A stretch of DNA of 64,000 nt from Vibrio coralliilyticus ATCC BAA-450 (lineage in GTDB: Bacteria; Pseudomonadota; Gammaproteobacteria; Enterobacterales; Vibrionaceae). The position numbers and the translations under genes are program-made. The first letter of the stretch is position 1. Every line of letters begins with the position of its first letter. The DNA is taken from NCBI RefSeq assembly GCF_000176135.1, contig NZ_ACZN01000015.1, positions 310,001 to 374,000 of the forward strand, in the 5' to 3' direction. This document shows positions 15,339 to 24,479 of this stretch, one piece after another. Under the pieces are notes generated by a model that was given only the letters and a program-made list of their open reading frames with translations, was not told the DNA's origin and made no database searches.

Positions 15339-18287
15339 TTAATGAAATCCTTCAATAAAAGTTTCAACGAAACCTTTTAACCGCTCAGTAATGCGAGGAA
15401 GAATAGTTCTTCGGGTTCTAAAAGTCATCTTCTCAGTTGTTAGCTGGGCAATATCATCCGACTTCAAGCTGTCTACACTCATACCGTTCTCGATGTTCGT
15501 CACCATTTCGCTGAACTTATCGGTGTCCAACTTCTCTTCTTCTGCTATCTGGCTTAGCTCTTTTTGCTTTTGCTCTTCGATGTACTCATCAAATTCAGCA
15601 CCTTGCACTAAGCCTTGCATCGACTTCTCAATAAAATCTTCGATGAGAGAGCGCTTACTGTGCAATGTCGGTTCAGTAGCCAGTAAGTTAGCGATAACTT
15701 GGCGCTTTTTCTCTTTCGCTTCGTCACAAGATTCTTCGAACATTGTCATTAGAAGATGACGGATATAGCTAACGTTGACTTCATCTCGTTGGAGTAGCTC
15801 TAGCTCAAAATCGATGTCCGCTAGGATAGACTCTTTATCTGCAGGACCTTTCTTGAGTTCACGGGCTAAATCGCTGTATTTAGAGGCGTAGTCAACGAAC
15901 TCTTGTTCAGACATACCAAGTGTTTCAATGTCGAAGTCGCTAAATGTCTCTAGCTGGTTCTTTAAGCGCATCAAGATGCGGAACTGCTTAATAAAGCCTG
16001 CTTGCATATCTTCATCAGGCAAGTCATCGACACTCTGCACATCAGGAGCAATTGCTTTCAACGCTTCAAGCGCTTTAGAAAAGTCTTCCGTCAGCCCGTT
16101 AAGATCTGGTACTTCGATATCTTCAATTGGCTTCTTGTTTGAGAATAACTTAAACGCCTCGTCAGCTTGCGGTTTGAGGTTGCGGTAACACATGACGTTA
16201 CCATGCGACTTCACTGTGCCGTTTAGGCGGTTAGTTCGGGAGAAGGCTTGCACCAAGCCATGGTATTTAAGGTTTTTATCGACATAGATGGTATTCAAAC
16301 CAGGAGCATCAAAACCTGTTAAGAACATATTCACGACTAGCAAAATATCTACCTCACCGTTCTTGGTGCGGTTCGATAGATCCTTGTAGTAGTTGTAGAA
16401 ACTGTCGGTATCTTGGGTTGAATAGCTTGTACCAAACTGCTGGTTATAGTCTTCGATGTAAGCATCTAGCTTGTCTCGACTATGCACTTTGGCATTGGCT
16501 TCCGCCAAGCCTTTAACATTGACCTCACCTTCGAACTCTTCTTCCTCATTTACGCCATAGCTAAAGATGGTGCCGATATTGAGCTTATGTTTGCCCTCTT
16601 CTTTGAGTGCTTTGAAGGTGTCGTAATAAGTGATGAGATCAGGTACACTCGCAACACACAGCATGGCGTTAAACTTGCGTTTGGTCTTATGACCGTGGAT
16701 ACCAATGATGTGCTCACATACTTGTTTAATACGCTTTGGAGAGCTAAAAAACTCGGCGACATCGATACTACTTACATCGACATCCATGCCATCGTTTTTA
16801 TGCTTCAGCTTGCCGTAATACTCGATAGCAAATGGCAACACGTTATCGTCTTTGATGGCATCAACAATTACATAGCTATGGAGGCGCTCACCAAATAGAT
16901 CCTTTGTGGTTCTTTTTTGTGTGCCTTTACCTTCCACTTTTTTAGCGGTCGCATTGTCGGCGAAGATTGGTGTCCCCGTAAAACCAAATAGCTGTGCTTT
17001 TTCGAAGAAGTCGACGATGTTTTGGTGCGTTTCGCCAAATTGACTGCGATGGCATTCATCAAAAATAAAGACCACTCGTTCTTGGCGAAGATGTTCAACC
17101 TGCTCTTTAAAACGAGGTTTGGTGATCAGGTTATTAAGCTTTTGAATTGTCGTAATGGTCAGCTTATTGATGCGATTGACTTTATTACTGTAGATAGGCG
17201 CATACTCTGCGACCCGAGGTAGCTCTTCACCATCATTGGCACTACTACCTTTTATGTTTAGGGCTGTCTTCGCCATGTTCTTTGGTGGAAGTGGTCGTGA
17301 ACCGAGGAACTGATTCAGAAGGCTTTTAGTATCACCCGTGCTGTCGACACTACCTCTCAAGAACGCATCAAACTCTTTTGCGGTTTGGTAATCGAGGTCT
17401 TTACGGTCGACCACGAATACCACTCTATCCACATCTTCAAGCGTAGAGAGGATCTGGGCGGTTTTGAAGCTGGTCAGCGTCTTGCCGCTGCCAGTGGTGT
17501 GCCAAATGTAACCGTGGTTATTGTTGGTTTTAACCTGATTAACGAGCGCTTCTACCGCATAGAATTGGTAAGGGCGAAGCACCATCAAAAACTTTCCTGA
17601 TTCGTTCTGTACGATGTAGCGACTGAGCATCTTAGTCAGATGAGCTTGATTTAAGAAAGCATCGGCAAACTGAGGCAGCGAGTTAATCTTGTTGTTCTCA
17701 ATATCCGTCCAGTGGAAAGTCTGTTTAAACGAAAGCTCACGGTTGTTAGAGAAGTATTTGGTGTTAACACCGTTAGAGATAACAAACAACTGTACGTAGT
17801 TGAACAGCCCGCCTTGCGCACCGTAGGTATGCTTGTCGTAGCGTTTGATTTGATTGAAGGCCTCTGCCAGCTCAATGCCTCGGCGTTTTAGTTCAATTTG
17901 AATCAGCGGCAAACCATTCACCAAGATGGTGACGTCGTAGCGGTTCTCGTACGTCCCTTGAATGGTGAGCTGGTTGGTCACTTGGAAGTGGTTCTTGCTG
18001 GCATCATCAAATAACAGAGTCAGGTAATCGGTGGTGCCATCTTCACGAGTAACATCCACCTTGCCTTTCAAGCGCTTGGATTTATCGAAGATGCTGCCTT
18101 TTTCAAGTTTGATTAGCACACCTTCAAACTCACGCTCGTTGAGCGTGACGCCATTAGCTTTCTCAAGCTGAGTTTTGAGGTTCGCCTTCAGCGCCTCAGC
18201 GTTACCAATATCGACAGGTTTGAAATCGGCAGCGACAAGCTGATCGATTAGCTCTTTTTCAAGTTGTGCTTCTGATTGTGTGCTCAT
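15339..18287 (-). CDS. hsdR: Type I restriction endonuclease subunit R
   Basis: 982-residue motor/nuclease subunit of an EcoR124-like (type IC) enzyme. An N-terminal PD-(D/E)xK nuclease is visible (YDVTILVNGLPLIQIELKRRG, near residues 115-135). It is followed by superfamily 2 helicase motifs: TGSGKTLTSF, FDECHRSQFG, FTGTPIF, MFLTGFDAPGLNT and LVQAFSRTNRLNG. A helical C-terminal domain contacts the methylase. It translocates DNA and cleaves at a distance from unmethylated sites bound by HsdM2S. The frame is intact. It is separated from hsdS by 163 bp, so it may have its own promoter, which would allow modification to be established before restriction. Confidence 0.95.
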   Translation of the reverse strand: MSTQSEAQLEKELIDQLVAADFKPVDIGNAEALKANLKTQLEKANGVTLNEREFEGVLIKLEKGSIFDKSKRLKGKVDVTREDGTTDYLTLLFDDASKNHFQVTNQLTIQGTYENRYDVTILVNGLPLIQIELKRRGIELAEAFNQIKRYDKHTYGAQGGLFNYVQLFVISNGVNTKYFSNNRELSFKQTFHWTDIENNKINSLPQFADAFLNQAHLTKMLSRYIVQNESGKFLMVLRPYQFYAVEALVNQVKTNNNHGYIWHTTGSGKTLTSFKTAQILSTLEDVDRVVFVVDRKDLDYQTAKEFDAFLRGSVDSTGDTKSLLNQFLGSRPLPPKNMAKTALNIKGSSANDGEELPRVAEYAPIYSNKVNRINKLTITTIQKLNNLITKPRFKEQVEHLRQERVVFIFDECHRSQFGETHQNIVDFFEKAQLFGFTGTPIFADNATAKKVEGKGTQKRTTKDLFGERLHSYVIVDAIKDDNVLPFAIEYYGKLKHKNDGMDVDVSSIDVAEFFSSPKRIKQVCEHIIGIHGHKTKRKFNAMLCVASVPDLITYYDTFKALKEEGKHKLNIGTIFSYGVNEEEEFEGEVNVKGLAEANAKVHSRDKLDAYIEDYNQQFGTSYSTQDTDSFYNYYKDLSNRTKNGEVDILLVVNMFLTGFDAPGLNTIYVDKNLKYHGLVQAFSRTNRLNGTVKSHGNVMCYRNLKPQADEAFKLFSNKKPIEDIEVPDLNGLTEDFSKALEALKAIAPDVQSVDDLPDEDMQAGFIKQFRILMRLKNQLETFSDFDIETLGMSEQEFVDYASKYSDLARELKKGPADKESILADIDFELELLQRDEVNVSYIRHLLMTMFEESCDEAKEKKRQVIANLLATEPTLHSKRSLIEDFIEKSMQGLVQGAEFDEYIEEQKQKELSQIAEEEKLDTDKFSEMVTNIENGMSVDSLKSDDIAQLTTEKMTFRTRRTILPRITERLKGFVETFIEGFH

Positions 18288-18450
18288 AATTCTTCTTTTT
18301 ATAAATCCAACTAACGATTACCTACTTTTTAACGCAGATAATTGGGCTGTCAACAAGGCAGCAATTGAGCGAAGCCCTAGGACCATAGCTTGCCTATATG
18401 ACTAGGGTGAGTGAAAGCCGCTAACGCCGTTGACGGTTCAATTAGCAAAG
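18288..18450 (-). promoter_or_regulatory. Gap between hsdS and hsdR with an inverted repeat
   Basis: 163 bp with no gene. It contains CCCTAG...CTAGGG arms around 18376-18408. This is longer than usual spacing inside an hsd operon and may carry a separate hsdR promoter or an operator; no exact promoter can be assigned. Confidence 0.35.
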
Positions 18451-19725
18451 TTAAACGAACATTTGTTGTAATAATCCTCTCTTCCACTCTTTAGCTTTCT
18501 CCAGCTCTGAGTTGGCTAGGTCGATCTTCTGATCGATAGCTGATAGGAAGTTAGCAATCTTAGTTTGCTCATCCCTAGAAGGAACACTTACTAAACAATG
18601 TCCAATCTCTCCCAAGTTGATTTTCTTCGGGAACGCTACATGTATCATCCTTTTCCATAACTCAGATTGGAAGTTAGGTGATTGCATAAAAGATGCAAGA
18701 TACTGTCCAACGATTTCATCGTTGTATTTAACTAAAGCGAGGCTTACGTAAAAAGATGCTCTTACATCCCAATCTATCAATCTGACGTCGCCAACAGACC
18801 CTATTCGAGTTAAAAGAATATCTCCTTTTTTAAGCGTTACCCTTTTACACTCCTTAGCATAAACCTCTTCAGAGATGTACTTTGTCTTCTCAAATTGATT
18901 TGCTGTAACATGCTCTACACTATAAAAAGGAACGCCTTCATCTACATACTTTGGTGTTTGGTGGGTGCCGTCGTATATTCTTGCAAAGTCACCTAATGCC
19001 TTCTCTTCCCAATCAGGGAACTCGCTACCGTCATCTGCTTTAAAGCGCAGTGTCGGCGGGATAAAGGTTAGCTGTCCATCTTGCTCTTGCCACTTACCAT
19101 TGAACAACTGTTGCATCACACCTTTTTTGTACTCGGCGAGCTTATCTTTTTTCTCTGTGAGTAGGGCAATCTTCTCATCGACCTTTGATAAGAAAGAGGC
19201 GATTTTTTGTTGTTCTGGGAGGGTCGGAAAAGCCATTTTGAACCCTTTAATAGATTCAAAATTTAGACCTTCTCGCCCACCTCCAGCCATACCTTGGAAT
19301 ACTAATTTCTCTCCTCGGTATGATGCTAAAAGAGATTGAGTAAAATATGGGTCATCATTCTTCAGTCGAATTATGCAGACGTGTTGATTTAAGTTGCCGT
19401 CCTGAAAGCAGTCAGGAACAACACATGAACGGCCGATAGAGGCTCCTGTTATGTTCAACAAAATGTCTTTTGGTTGGATTTGACTTCGCTTCATTGAAGC
19501 ATGTGTATTTTCGGGAATATAGCGAATGTCATTAAGAAGCAATCTGTTGTAATTAACATTCTGGCTTCGGATAAAGGGAATACCACTTGTGGAATATGCT
19601 TTTTCTCCACCTCTTGGAGTAGCACCACTTCCGACTTTACTTGTAAGAGCGCCTAACTTAGTTGTTTTCCAACTACCTTCAAACTCACCAAACCTCAGCT
19701 TAGGCACATTCATTTGTTCAGTCAT
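18451..19725 (-). CDS. hsdS: Type I restriction-modification specificity subunit S
   Basis: 424-residue DNA-recognition subunit with two target-recognition domains, each followed by a conserved coiled-coil spacer. The first spacer is 'LPEQQKIASFLSKVDEKIALLTEKKDKL' (about residues 167-195) and the second 'DEQTKIANFLSAIDQKIDLANSELEKAKEWKRGLLQQMFV' at the C-terminus. The KISSFL-type motif and 'KKGVMQQLF' repeats are typical of type IC HsdS. Each domain reads half of a bipartite site; the site itself cannot be read from sequence. The gene is intact, 12 bp downstream of hsdM. Confidence 0.93.
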   Translation of the reverse strand: MTEQMNVPKLRFGEFEGSWKTTKLGALTSKVGSGATPRGGEKAYSTSGIPFIRSQNVNYNRLLLNDIRYIPENTHASMKRSQIQPKDILLNITGASIGRSCVVPDCFQDGNLNQHVCIIRLKNDDPYFTQSLLASYRGEKLVFQGMAGGGREGLNFESIKGFKMAFPTLPEQQKIASFLSKVDEKIALLTEKKDKLAEYKKGVMQQLFNGKWQEQDGQLTFIPPTLRFKADDGSEFPDWEEKALGDFARIYDGTHQTPKYVDEGVPFYSVEHVTANQFEKTKYISEEVYAKECKRVTLKKGDILLTRIGSVGDVRLIDWDVRASFYVSLALVKYNDEIVGQYLASFMQSPNFQSELWKRMIHVAFPKKINLGEIGHCLVSVPSRDEQTKIANFLSAIDQKIDLANSELEKAKEWKRGLLQQMFV

Positions 19726-19737
19726 AACGTACCTACC

Positions 19738-21297
19738 TTACTCTTTACCTGAAAGAAAGGGCGCTTTGATATTAAGCTGAGAACAGAAATCAGCAATATC
19801 TGCATCCACAGAGTGCATCTTGGTTTCTAGGCTCGCTAGGTCTTGAGCTACGGCATCTAGATCCACTGGTTCCTCTTCTTCAAAGGTATCCACGTAGCGA
19901 GGGATATTGAGGTTGTAGTCGTTCTCTTCAACCTCGGTAAGCTTGGCGACGTGGGCAAACTTTTCGACGGATTCTCGTTTACGATAAGCCTCAACAATGC
20001 GCTCGACGTCTTCATTACGCATAAAGTTTTGCGCTTTGCCTTTTTCGAAGTGGTTAGAGGCATCGATAAACAGCACGTTGTCATCGTTTTTACGGTTCTT
20101 CTTAAACACTAAGATACAAGTCGGGATACTTGTACCGAAGAAGATACCCGCAGGTAAGCCAATCACTGCATCTAGGTAGTTCTTTTTCTCGATAAGGTGC
20201 TTACGGATATGACCTTCTGCCGCCCCACGGAATAGAATGCCGTGAGGGACAACCACCGCTAATGTGCCCGTTTCATTCAATTGGTGGATCATGTGTAGAA
20301 CAAAAGCGAAATCAGCTTTCGATTTAGGAGCAAGCTTGCCGTAGTCAGCGAAGCGTTCACTGTTTAAGTGCAGTTCGTTAGCACTCCAGTTCGCTGAAAA
20401 CGGAGGGTTAGCTACTACCGCATCAAAACGTTGCTCTAGGTGCATTGGGTGCTCTAGGGTGTCATCGTTTTTAATGTCGAATTTATCGTAACGCACGCCG
20501 TGCATCAGCATGTTCATACGAGCGAGGTTGTAAGTGCTTGGGTTTTGCTCCTGACCACAAAACTCAAGATTGTGGCTACCGACTTCACGAGCAACACGTA
20601 GTAGCAATGAGCCTGAACCACAAGTAGGGTCATATACCGATTTCACATTACCATCTAGACTAACAAGTTTAGCGAGAATCTTACTAACCTGTTGCGGGGT
20701 ATAGAACTCACCCGCCTTTTTACCTGCACCAGAGGCAAATTGACCGATGAGGTATTCGTAGGCATCACCCAGCAAATCAATCTCAGTATTTTCTAAGTGA
20801 AAGTCGATATTATCTAGGTGAACCAAAACCTGACTGATTAGCTTGTTACGTGCGTCAGGGTTTTTACCTAACTTGCTTGAGTTAAGGTCTAACTCTTCAA
20901 ATAAACCATTGAAGTCATCAGCAGAGTCCGCCGCTGTGGTGGATTGTTCAATATCAGCAAGAGTGCGATCAAGCTCGTCAACAATGAACTCTTGCTTCTT
21001 ACCACGCCCCGCTAGACTAGAGAAAAGCTGTTTAGGCGCAATAAAGTAACCAAGGTTCTCGACACACTCTTCACGAAGGTCATTGATTAGCTCCTTATCA
21101 TCAGCTGCAGCAACAAAGGTAATGCCATCTTCAGCAAGCAGCTCATCACAGTAACGGTTTAGCTTGTCTGATAGATACTTGTAGAAGATAAGCCCCAGAA
21201 TGTAATCACGAAAATCGTCCGCAGACATGTTGCCACGTAGTGTGTTGGCAATGTTCCAGAGCTGTTTTTGAAGTTCTTGTTGGTGTTGTTGAACCAT
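19738..21297 (-). CDS. hsdM: Type I DNA methyltransferase subunit M
   Basis: 519-residue N6-adenine methylase subunit. An N-terminal helical domain (HsdM_N: LWNIANTLRGNMSADDFRDYILGLIFYKYLS) precedes the catalytic domain. The S-adenosylmethionine motif is VYDPTCGSGSLLL (about residue 219) after EFYTPQQVSKIL. The catalytic NPPF motif is FDAVVANPPFSANW. Length and order match the EcoR124/type IC class. It methylates the target site together with HsdS and forms the core of the restriction complex with HsdR. It is the first gene of the hsd operon. Confidence 0.95.
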   Translation of the reverse strand: MVQQHQQELQKQLWNIANTLRGNMSADDFRDYILGLIFYKYLSDKLNRYCDELLAEDGITFVAAADDKELINDLREECVENLGYFIAPKQLFSSLAGRGKKQEFIVDELDRTLADIEQSTTAADSADDFNGLFEELDLNSSKLGKNPDARNKLISQVLVHLDNIDFHLENTEIDLLGDAYEYLIGQFASGAGKKAGEFYTPQQVSKILAKLVSLDGNVKSVYDPTCGSGSLLLRVAREVGSHNLEFCGQEQNPSTYNLARMNMLMHGVRYDKFDIKNDDTLEHPMHLEQRFDAVVANPPFSANWSANELHLNSERFADYGKLAPKSKADFAFVLHMIHQLNETGTLAVVVPHGILFRGAAEGHIRKHLIEKKNYLDAVIGLPAGIFFGTSIPTCILVFKKNRKNDDNVLFIDASNHFEKGKAQNFMRNEDVERIVEAYRKRESVEKFAHVAKLTEVEENDYNLNIPRYVDTFEEEEPVDLDAVAQDLASLETKMHSVDADIADFCSQLNIKAPFLSGKE

Positions 21298-21442
21298 GGT
21301 TTACCTGTTGATGTACGTTCAATCAATAATTAAGCCGAATTGTACCAGAAACCAAAGCGTTGCGATTGTTTTATGTCACGACCAAGATTGAAATGTTGCC
21401 CCACCTACTCCACCAATACAGTAAAGAGATGGGGACAACTAT

Positions 21443-22678
21443 TTATAAAGGAAACAGGTATTTATTGACGCCACCAGAGAACTTTCGATCTATGTTTCCT
21501 TCTTCCGTCAACATCATCAATGCCTTTCCTACAACATTAGATTTGCTAGCGTGGACGCCGATCAGTTGGCATATCTGTGTGCTAGTCTGCCAACGTCGCT
21601 CATTGTCTTGGTAGTTAGCAAGGTAATCTTTAAGCACAGTGTAATAGTCACCTTTATCCATGAATTTTTGACTTTCCTCGCTGACCTTCGCTTGCTCCTC
21701 AGTAGTTAAATTCCACGAGTAGCCCTCCACTTCAAGAAGGTGACGAACCTCTAACCAGAACTGACGAAGTTTGTTCTCTTCAATCAGTGTGAGCTCTCCT
21801 GTGCTTTTATATTGCCAGCCCAAGAGATCATTGAGAGTGTCCATATCCGTTTGCTCAACCAACTCGATGACCGCATAACGACTATTACCTGTCTGATCTT
21901 TCAAAAAGTGAGTTTCATTGACGGTGGCTATCAAGTTGGTTTGTCGTGGCTTTTTAATGTCAGTTCTTGCATAAGGTGGACGAACTGTATCAATCGATCT
22001 CGTGATAAACGCCTTGAGGCTACCCTGACAATTCGCGGTGGTACGCTCTAGCTCACCTAGTTCAACAACCCAGCTTCTGATTACACTTAGCACACTATCT
22101 TTACTGTCTGGATTCAATTCAGCTCCTTCAAGAAAGGCTCCATTTACTACCGCGCTGACACGCTCGACAAAAGCGGTTTTCATGAAGGATTGCTCCCCTT
22201 TAAGAACAGGAACTAACTTACTTTTAAAATTTGGAACAGTTATTGATGCTACACATCCAATTAGCCAGCGTTTGATCACAGTTCTAGTCAGAGCAACATC
22301 TTTCGACTTGAGACAGTTAATTACATCGTCAACTCTCGATGTACCATCCCATGAGTGCCCTTCTAGCCAGTGACCTACAGGGTGATACGCGTTACTTTGC
22401 GCTACAGCGGTGAGATGGTCATCAATGGCCGTTCTTGGTACAGCATGGATAGAGCACAGTGACACAATCTTACTTCGAATAACCTCAGGACTTCCTATGC
22501 ACTTGTCTAGATGGAATATCTCAGGCTCCAATGTCATCAAGTTTATTTTCGCTTCGTAACCATGATGCGCTAATAAAGCCGCTAGATTGTCTGCTGTATT
22601 TAATACGACGGGCTGCCCTTTACCTAAGCGTGTATCAGGAAAGCGTAGTTCTGCGTTCGTGATGTTAGAATTGCTCAT
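21443..22678 (-). CDS. VapE-like (virulence-associated E) ATPase, degenerate P-loop
   Basis: 411-residue protein matching the VapE family of phage and satellite replication proteins. Conserved parts are GHWLEGHSWDGTSRVDDVI, the motif WVVELGELERT, LKAFITRSIDTVRPPYAR and 'PRQTNLIATVNETHFLKDQTGNSRYAVIEL'. In typical members the P-loop reads GEQGxGKS/T; here it is GEQSFMKT, keeping Lys-Thr but losing the glycines, so ATPase activity may be altered. VapE proteins normally act as primase-linked helicases. No primase, integrase or terminase is nearby, so this is either a satellite remnant or a component co-opted with the restriction system. It overlaps the upstream small gene by 14 bp. Confidence 0.75.
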   Translation of the reverse strand: MSNSNITNAELRFPDTRLGKGQPVVLNTADNLAALLAHHGYEAKINLMTLEPEIFHLDKCIGSPEVIRSKIVSLCSIHAVPRTAIDDHLTAVAQSNAYHPVGHWLEGHSWDGTSRVDDVINCLKSKDVALTRTVIKRWLIGCVASITVPNFKSKLVPVLKGEQSFMKTAFVERVSAVVNGAFLEGAELNPDSKDSVLSVIRSWVVELGELERTTANCQGSLKAFITRSIDTVRPPYARTDIKKPRQTNLIATVNETHFLKDQTGNSRYAVIELVEQTDMDTLNDLLGWQYKSTGELTLIEENKLRQFWLEVRHLLEVEGYSWNLTTEEQAKVSEESQKFMDKGDYYTVLKDYLANYQDNERRWQTSTQICQLIGVHASKSNVVGKALMMLTEEGNIDRKFSGGVNKYLFPL

Positions 22679-23039
22679 AGAGGAAATCTTGATTTAAAAG
22701 TTGATCTAAAGATTTACCCTCACCAAACTTATCCATTAGCGAGAAAATACCCTGTCGTGCTTGTTTATCTGCATACCTTAGTATTGACCCCATCTCGGTC
22801 GTAGGGTACTCATCCCAATTGTGAATGTTTCTAATCAGGAGCTTTACTTCACGTCGATGAGCACAGCTTTCGAAGAAATGTAAGATGTCGTCGATCTCAT
22901 CAATAGAGAAATAACGAATTTCAATATAGCGCTGCGCTTTGATTAGTTGTTGTTTAGATAGACCTAACTCCAGTTCAAGTTGGTGGTTAGGTGTAGATTT
23001 AGAGTCTCCGTCGACTTTGATAGCAGTATTGATTTGCAT
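22665..23039 (-). CDS. Small unrecognised protein coupled to the VapE-like gene
   Basis: 124 residues, charged and helical, without signal peptide or membrane segment. I recognise no family. Visible parts include 'LGLSKQQLIKAQRYIEIRYFSIDEIDDILHFFESCAHRREVKLLIRNI', possibly a DNA-binding-like helical domain, and a C-terminal acidic/aromatic end. It overlaps the start of the VapE-like gene by 14 bp, which indicates coupled translation and a joint function. It is the first gene of the leftward island transcript. Confidence 0.55.
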   Translation of the reverse strand: MQINTAIKVDGDSKSTPNHQLELELGLSKQQLIKAQRYIEIRYFSIDEIDDILHFFESCAHRREVKLLIRNIHNWDEYPTTEMGSILRYADKQARQGIFSLMDKFGEGKSLDQLLNQDFLYEQF

Positions 23040-23196
23040 GGTTTCTTTTTCTTAAAGCTCGATCTATTTACACAACAAAGCAATAGAAAAACTAAAATTA
23101 TCGACGTATTTTTTATACGTTATTGATTTTCCGGTGATAAAAATTTGGGGGAGTTAAGAGGGTGTCCCTCTTGCATTAATAAGCAAAGGTAGGCAT

Positions 23197-23394
23197 ATGG
23201 AAGAAGACGCTGAAGGTTGTGATCGATGTATGAAGAAAGGTATACGCCATACACATTATACTAAGAGATTCAGATCTATTTTTAGACTCAAAAAACGAAT
23301 TCCTGAACAAGTTACCGTAGATGCATTCTGCTATAAACCAGGAAAATATCGACTTTTGAGTATAAGAGAACAAGTCAAAGCAATTAGCAAATAA
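23197..23394 (+). CDS. Short toxin-tip-like fragment before immunity module 3
   Basis: 65-codon frame with a plausible ribosome-binding site (AAAGGTAGG) before the ATG. It encodes a basic peptide with a Cys pair (GCDRCMKKGIRHTHY) and a tail VDAFCYKPGKYRLLSIREQ. It ends 12 bp before the imm11-type gene at 23407, the place where a toxin C-terminus normally ends. It occupies the same position as the remnant at 13914-14060, though the sequences are not clearly alike. I read it as the tip of a lost effector, possibly still expressed. No family is recognised. Confidence 0.4.
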   Translation: MEEDAEGCDRCMKKGIRHTHYTKRFRSIFRLKKRIPEQVTVDAFCYKPGKYRLLSIREQVKAISK

Positions 23395-23406
23395 AAGAGG
23401 TATAAA

Positions 23407-23979
23407 ATGGAGTTTTCGGTAATCTCTGAGGACTTTATGAGAAGCTCGACTGCATTCCAATGCGTGGATAGTAGGGAGTTTTTCTACAGTACAAACAACT
23501 ACCACCCTACAACTTCAGAGAGTTCAATAAAATGGGAGGACAAGAATATCATGTCCTCTATGGTACACCCAATTGCTGACAATGGTGACATATGCGTTAC
23601 GAAAGACTTAGCAGAAATAATAATGAGTTTCGATCCATATGGAATAGAGGTGTATCCAGCTTCACTAGTAACAAAAAATGAAGAGATTAACAATCGATAT
23701 ATACTCGCTATAAATAATATACAAGATGTTGTGGATTTCGATCGTAGTGTTGTAGAAAAATCTCCTAACAATGGCGATTTGATCGTGCATCGATTATTTC
23801 TTTGTTCCGATAAAATATCAAAAATACCATTTAATAAGCGAATAATTTATAGAGCCAAAGATGCTGACACAGCTGTTTTTTTTGCTCCAGAGATCTTTGA
23901 CTTGATAAAGGATGATAGCCGTTTTGCTCTATTAAGAAAGTTAAAGAAGAACACCAAAATGCGTGCACCTAAATTTTAG
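23407..23979 (+). CDS. Imm11/DUF1629-type putative immunity protein (copy 3)
   Basis: 190-residue paralog of the protein at 14087, sharing ICVTKDLAEIIMSFDPYGIEVYPA, RYILAINNIQDVVDFDRS and a C-terminal 'AVFFAPEIFDLIK' segment. AGAGG precedes the ATG. Like the other copy, it is expected to be a cytoplasmic antitoxin that binds a secreted toxin's C-terminal domain. No complete cognate toxin remains next to it, so it is probably an orphan immunity gene that could protect against relatives that still carry the toxin. Confidence 0.65.
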   Translation: MEFSVISEDFMRSSTAFQCVDSREFFYSTNNYHPTTSESSIKWEDKNIMSSMVHPIADNGDICVTKDLAEIIMSFDPYGIEVYPASLVTKNEEINNRYILAINNIQDVVDFDRSVVEKSPNNGDLIVHRLFLCSDKISKIPFNKRIIYRAKDADTAVFFAPEIFDLIKDDSRFALLRKLKKNTKMRAPKF

Positions 23980-23987
23980 GAACCATA

Positions 23988-24479
23988 ATGAAATCAGAAT
24001 ATTTTATACTAGAGAAAAATAGACTTAAAGAATTCCCATTACAAGAGACGCCACGCCCTATAGTTCCAGTAGAACCTGATTTGCTGTTGGAGATGACCTT
24101 TTCGCCAAAGCTGTTTATTATCAGCGATATTGCCTCAAAAGTAGAGCAACTAGTGCAACATGGTGTGGATTGGTTAGATGCTCGTGTTGACTGTTCTCCA
24201 AGCCAACCTTCTGATGACCAAATAAAGGTTTATGAAGATTATCGAATGCCGTATATCCATCAAACTTATAGACTGACGGACAAAGAAAAGCAACACGGTA
24301 AGCTGAACTGGTTAGACGTTAATTCAACCGATTTTGACTTCTCTAAAATCGAAAATATACCTCTAGAAGAACGTTTGATATTTAAGCTAGAAGAAGATTT
24401 TGGGTTAGTTTTCATTCATCAAAGTGTGATAGATCTGCTTAAGAAGCATGTGAAAGACGTTTGGGTTAGAGATGTATAG
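23988..24479 (+). CDS. Immunity-associated protein (copy 3)
   Basis: 163-residue paralog of the protein at 14666, 8 bp after its partner, with AGGA before the ATG. The C-terminal half, from the YEDYRMPYIHQTY region onward, is nearly identical to copy 2. The N-terminal half is similar but diverged (IVPVEPDLLLEMTFSPKLFI). The function is unknown; conserved pairing with imm11-type genes in three places suggests a two-protein immunity module. It is the last coding gene of the array before the ffs terminator. Confidence 0.55.
   Translation: MKSEYFILEKNRLKEFPLQETPRPIVPVEPDLLLEMTFSPKLFIISDIASKVEQLVQHGVDWLDARVDCSPSQPSDDQIKVYEDYRMPYIHQTYRLTDKEKQHGKLNWLDVNSTDFDFSKIENIPLEERLIFKLEEDFGLVFIHQSVIDLLKKHVKDVWVRDV

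Larger units (their letters stand above)
15292..23170. mobile_element. Restriction-modification/VapE island between direct repeats
   Basis: Contains hsdR, hsdS, hsdM, a VapE-like gene and a small unknown gene, all leftward, inside an otherwise rightward toxin/immunity array. It is framed by the repeats at 14909-15291 and 24234-24621. No integrase, transposase or clear target duplication is visible. The right boundary is approximate. Insertion by homologous recombination or a lost mobile element is inferred. Confidence 0.55.

Noticed and set aside
15292-23170. Prophage or integrative element with integrase
   Set aside because: No integrase, transposase, tRNA target or att-like short repeats are visible; only long gene-derived repeats flank the island.
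23156-23172. Hairpin AAGAGGG/CCCTCTT as a terminator or island end
   Set aside because: It has no T-run and no second copy at the other island boundary.
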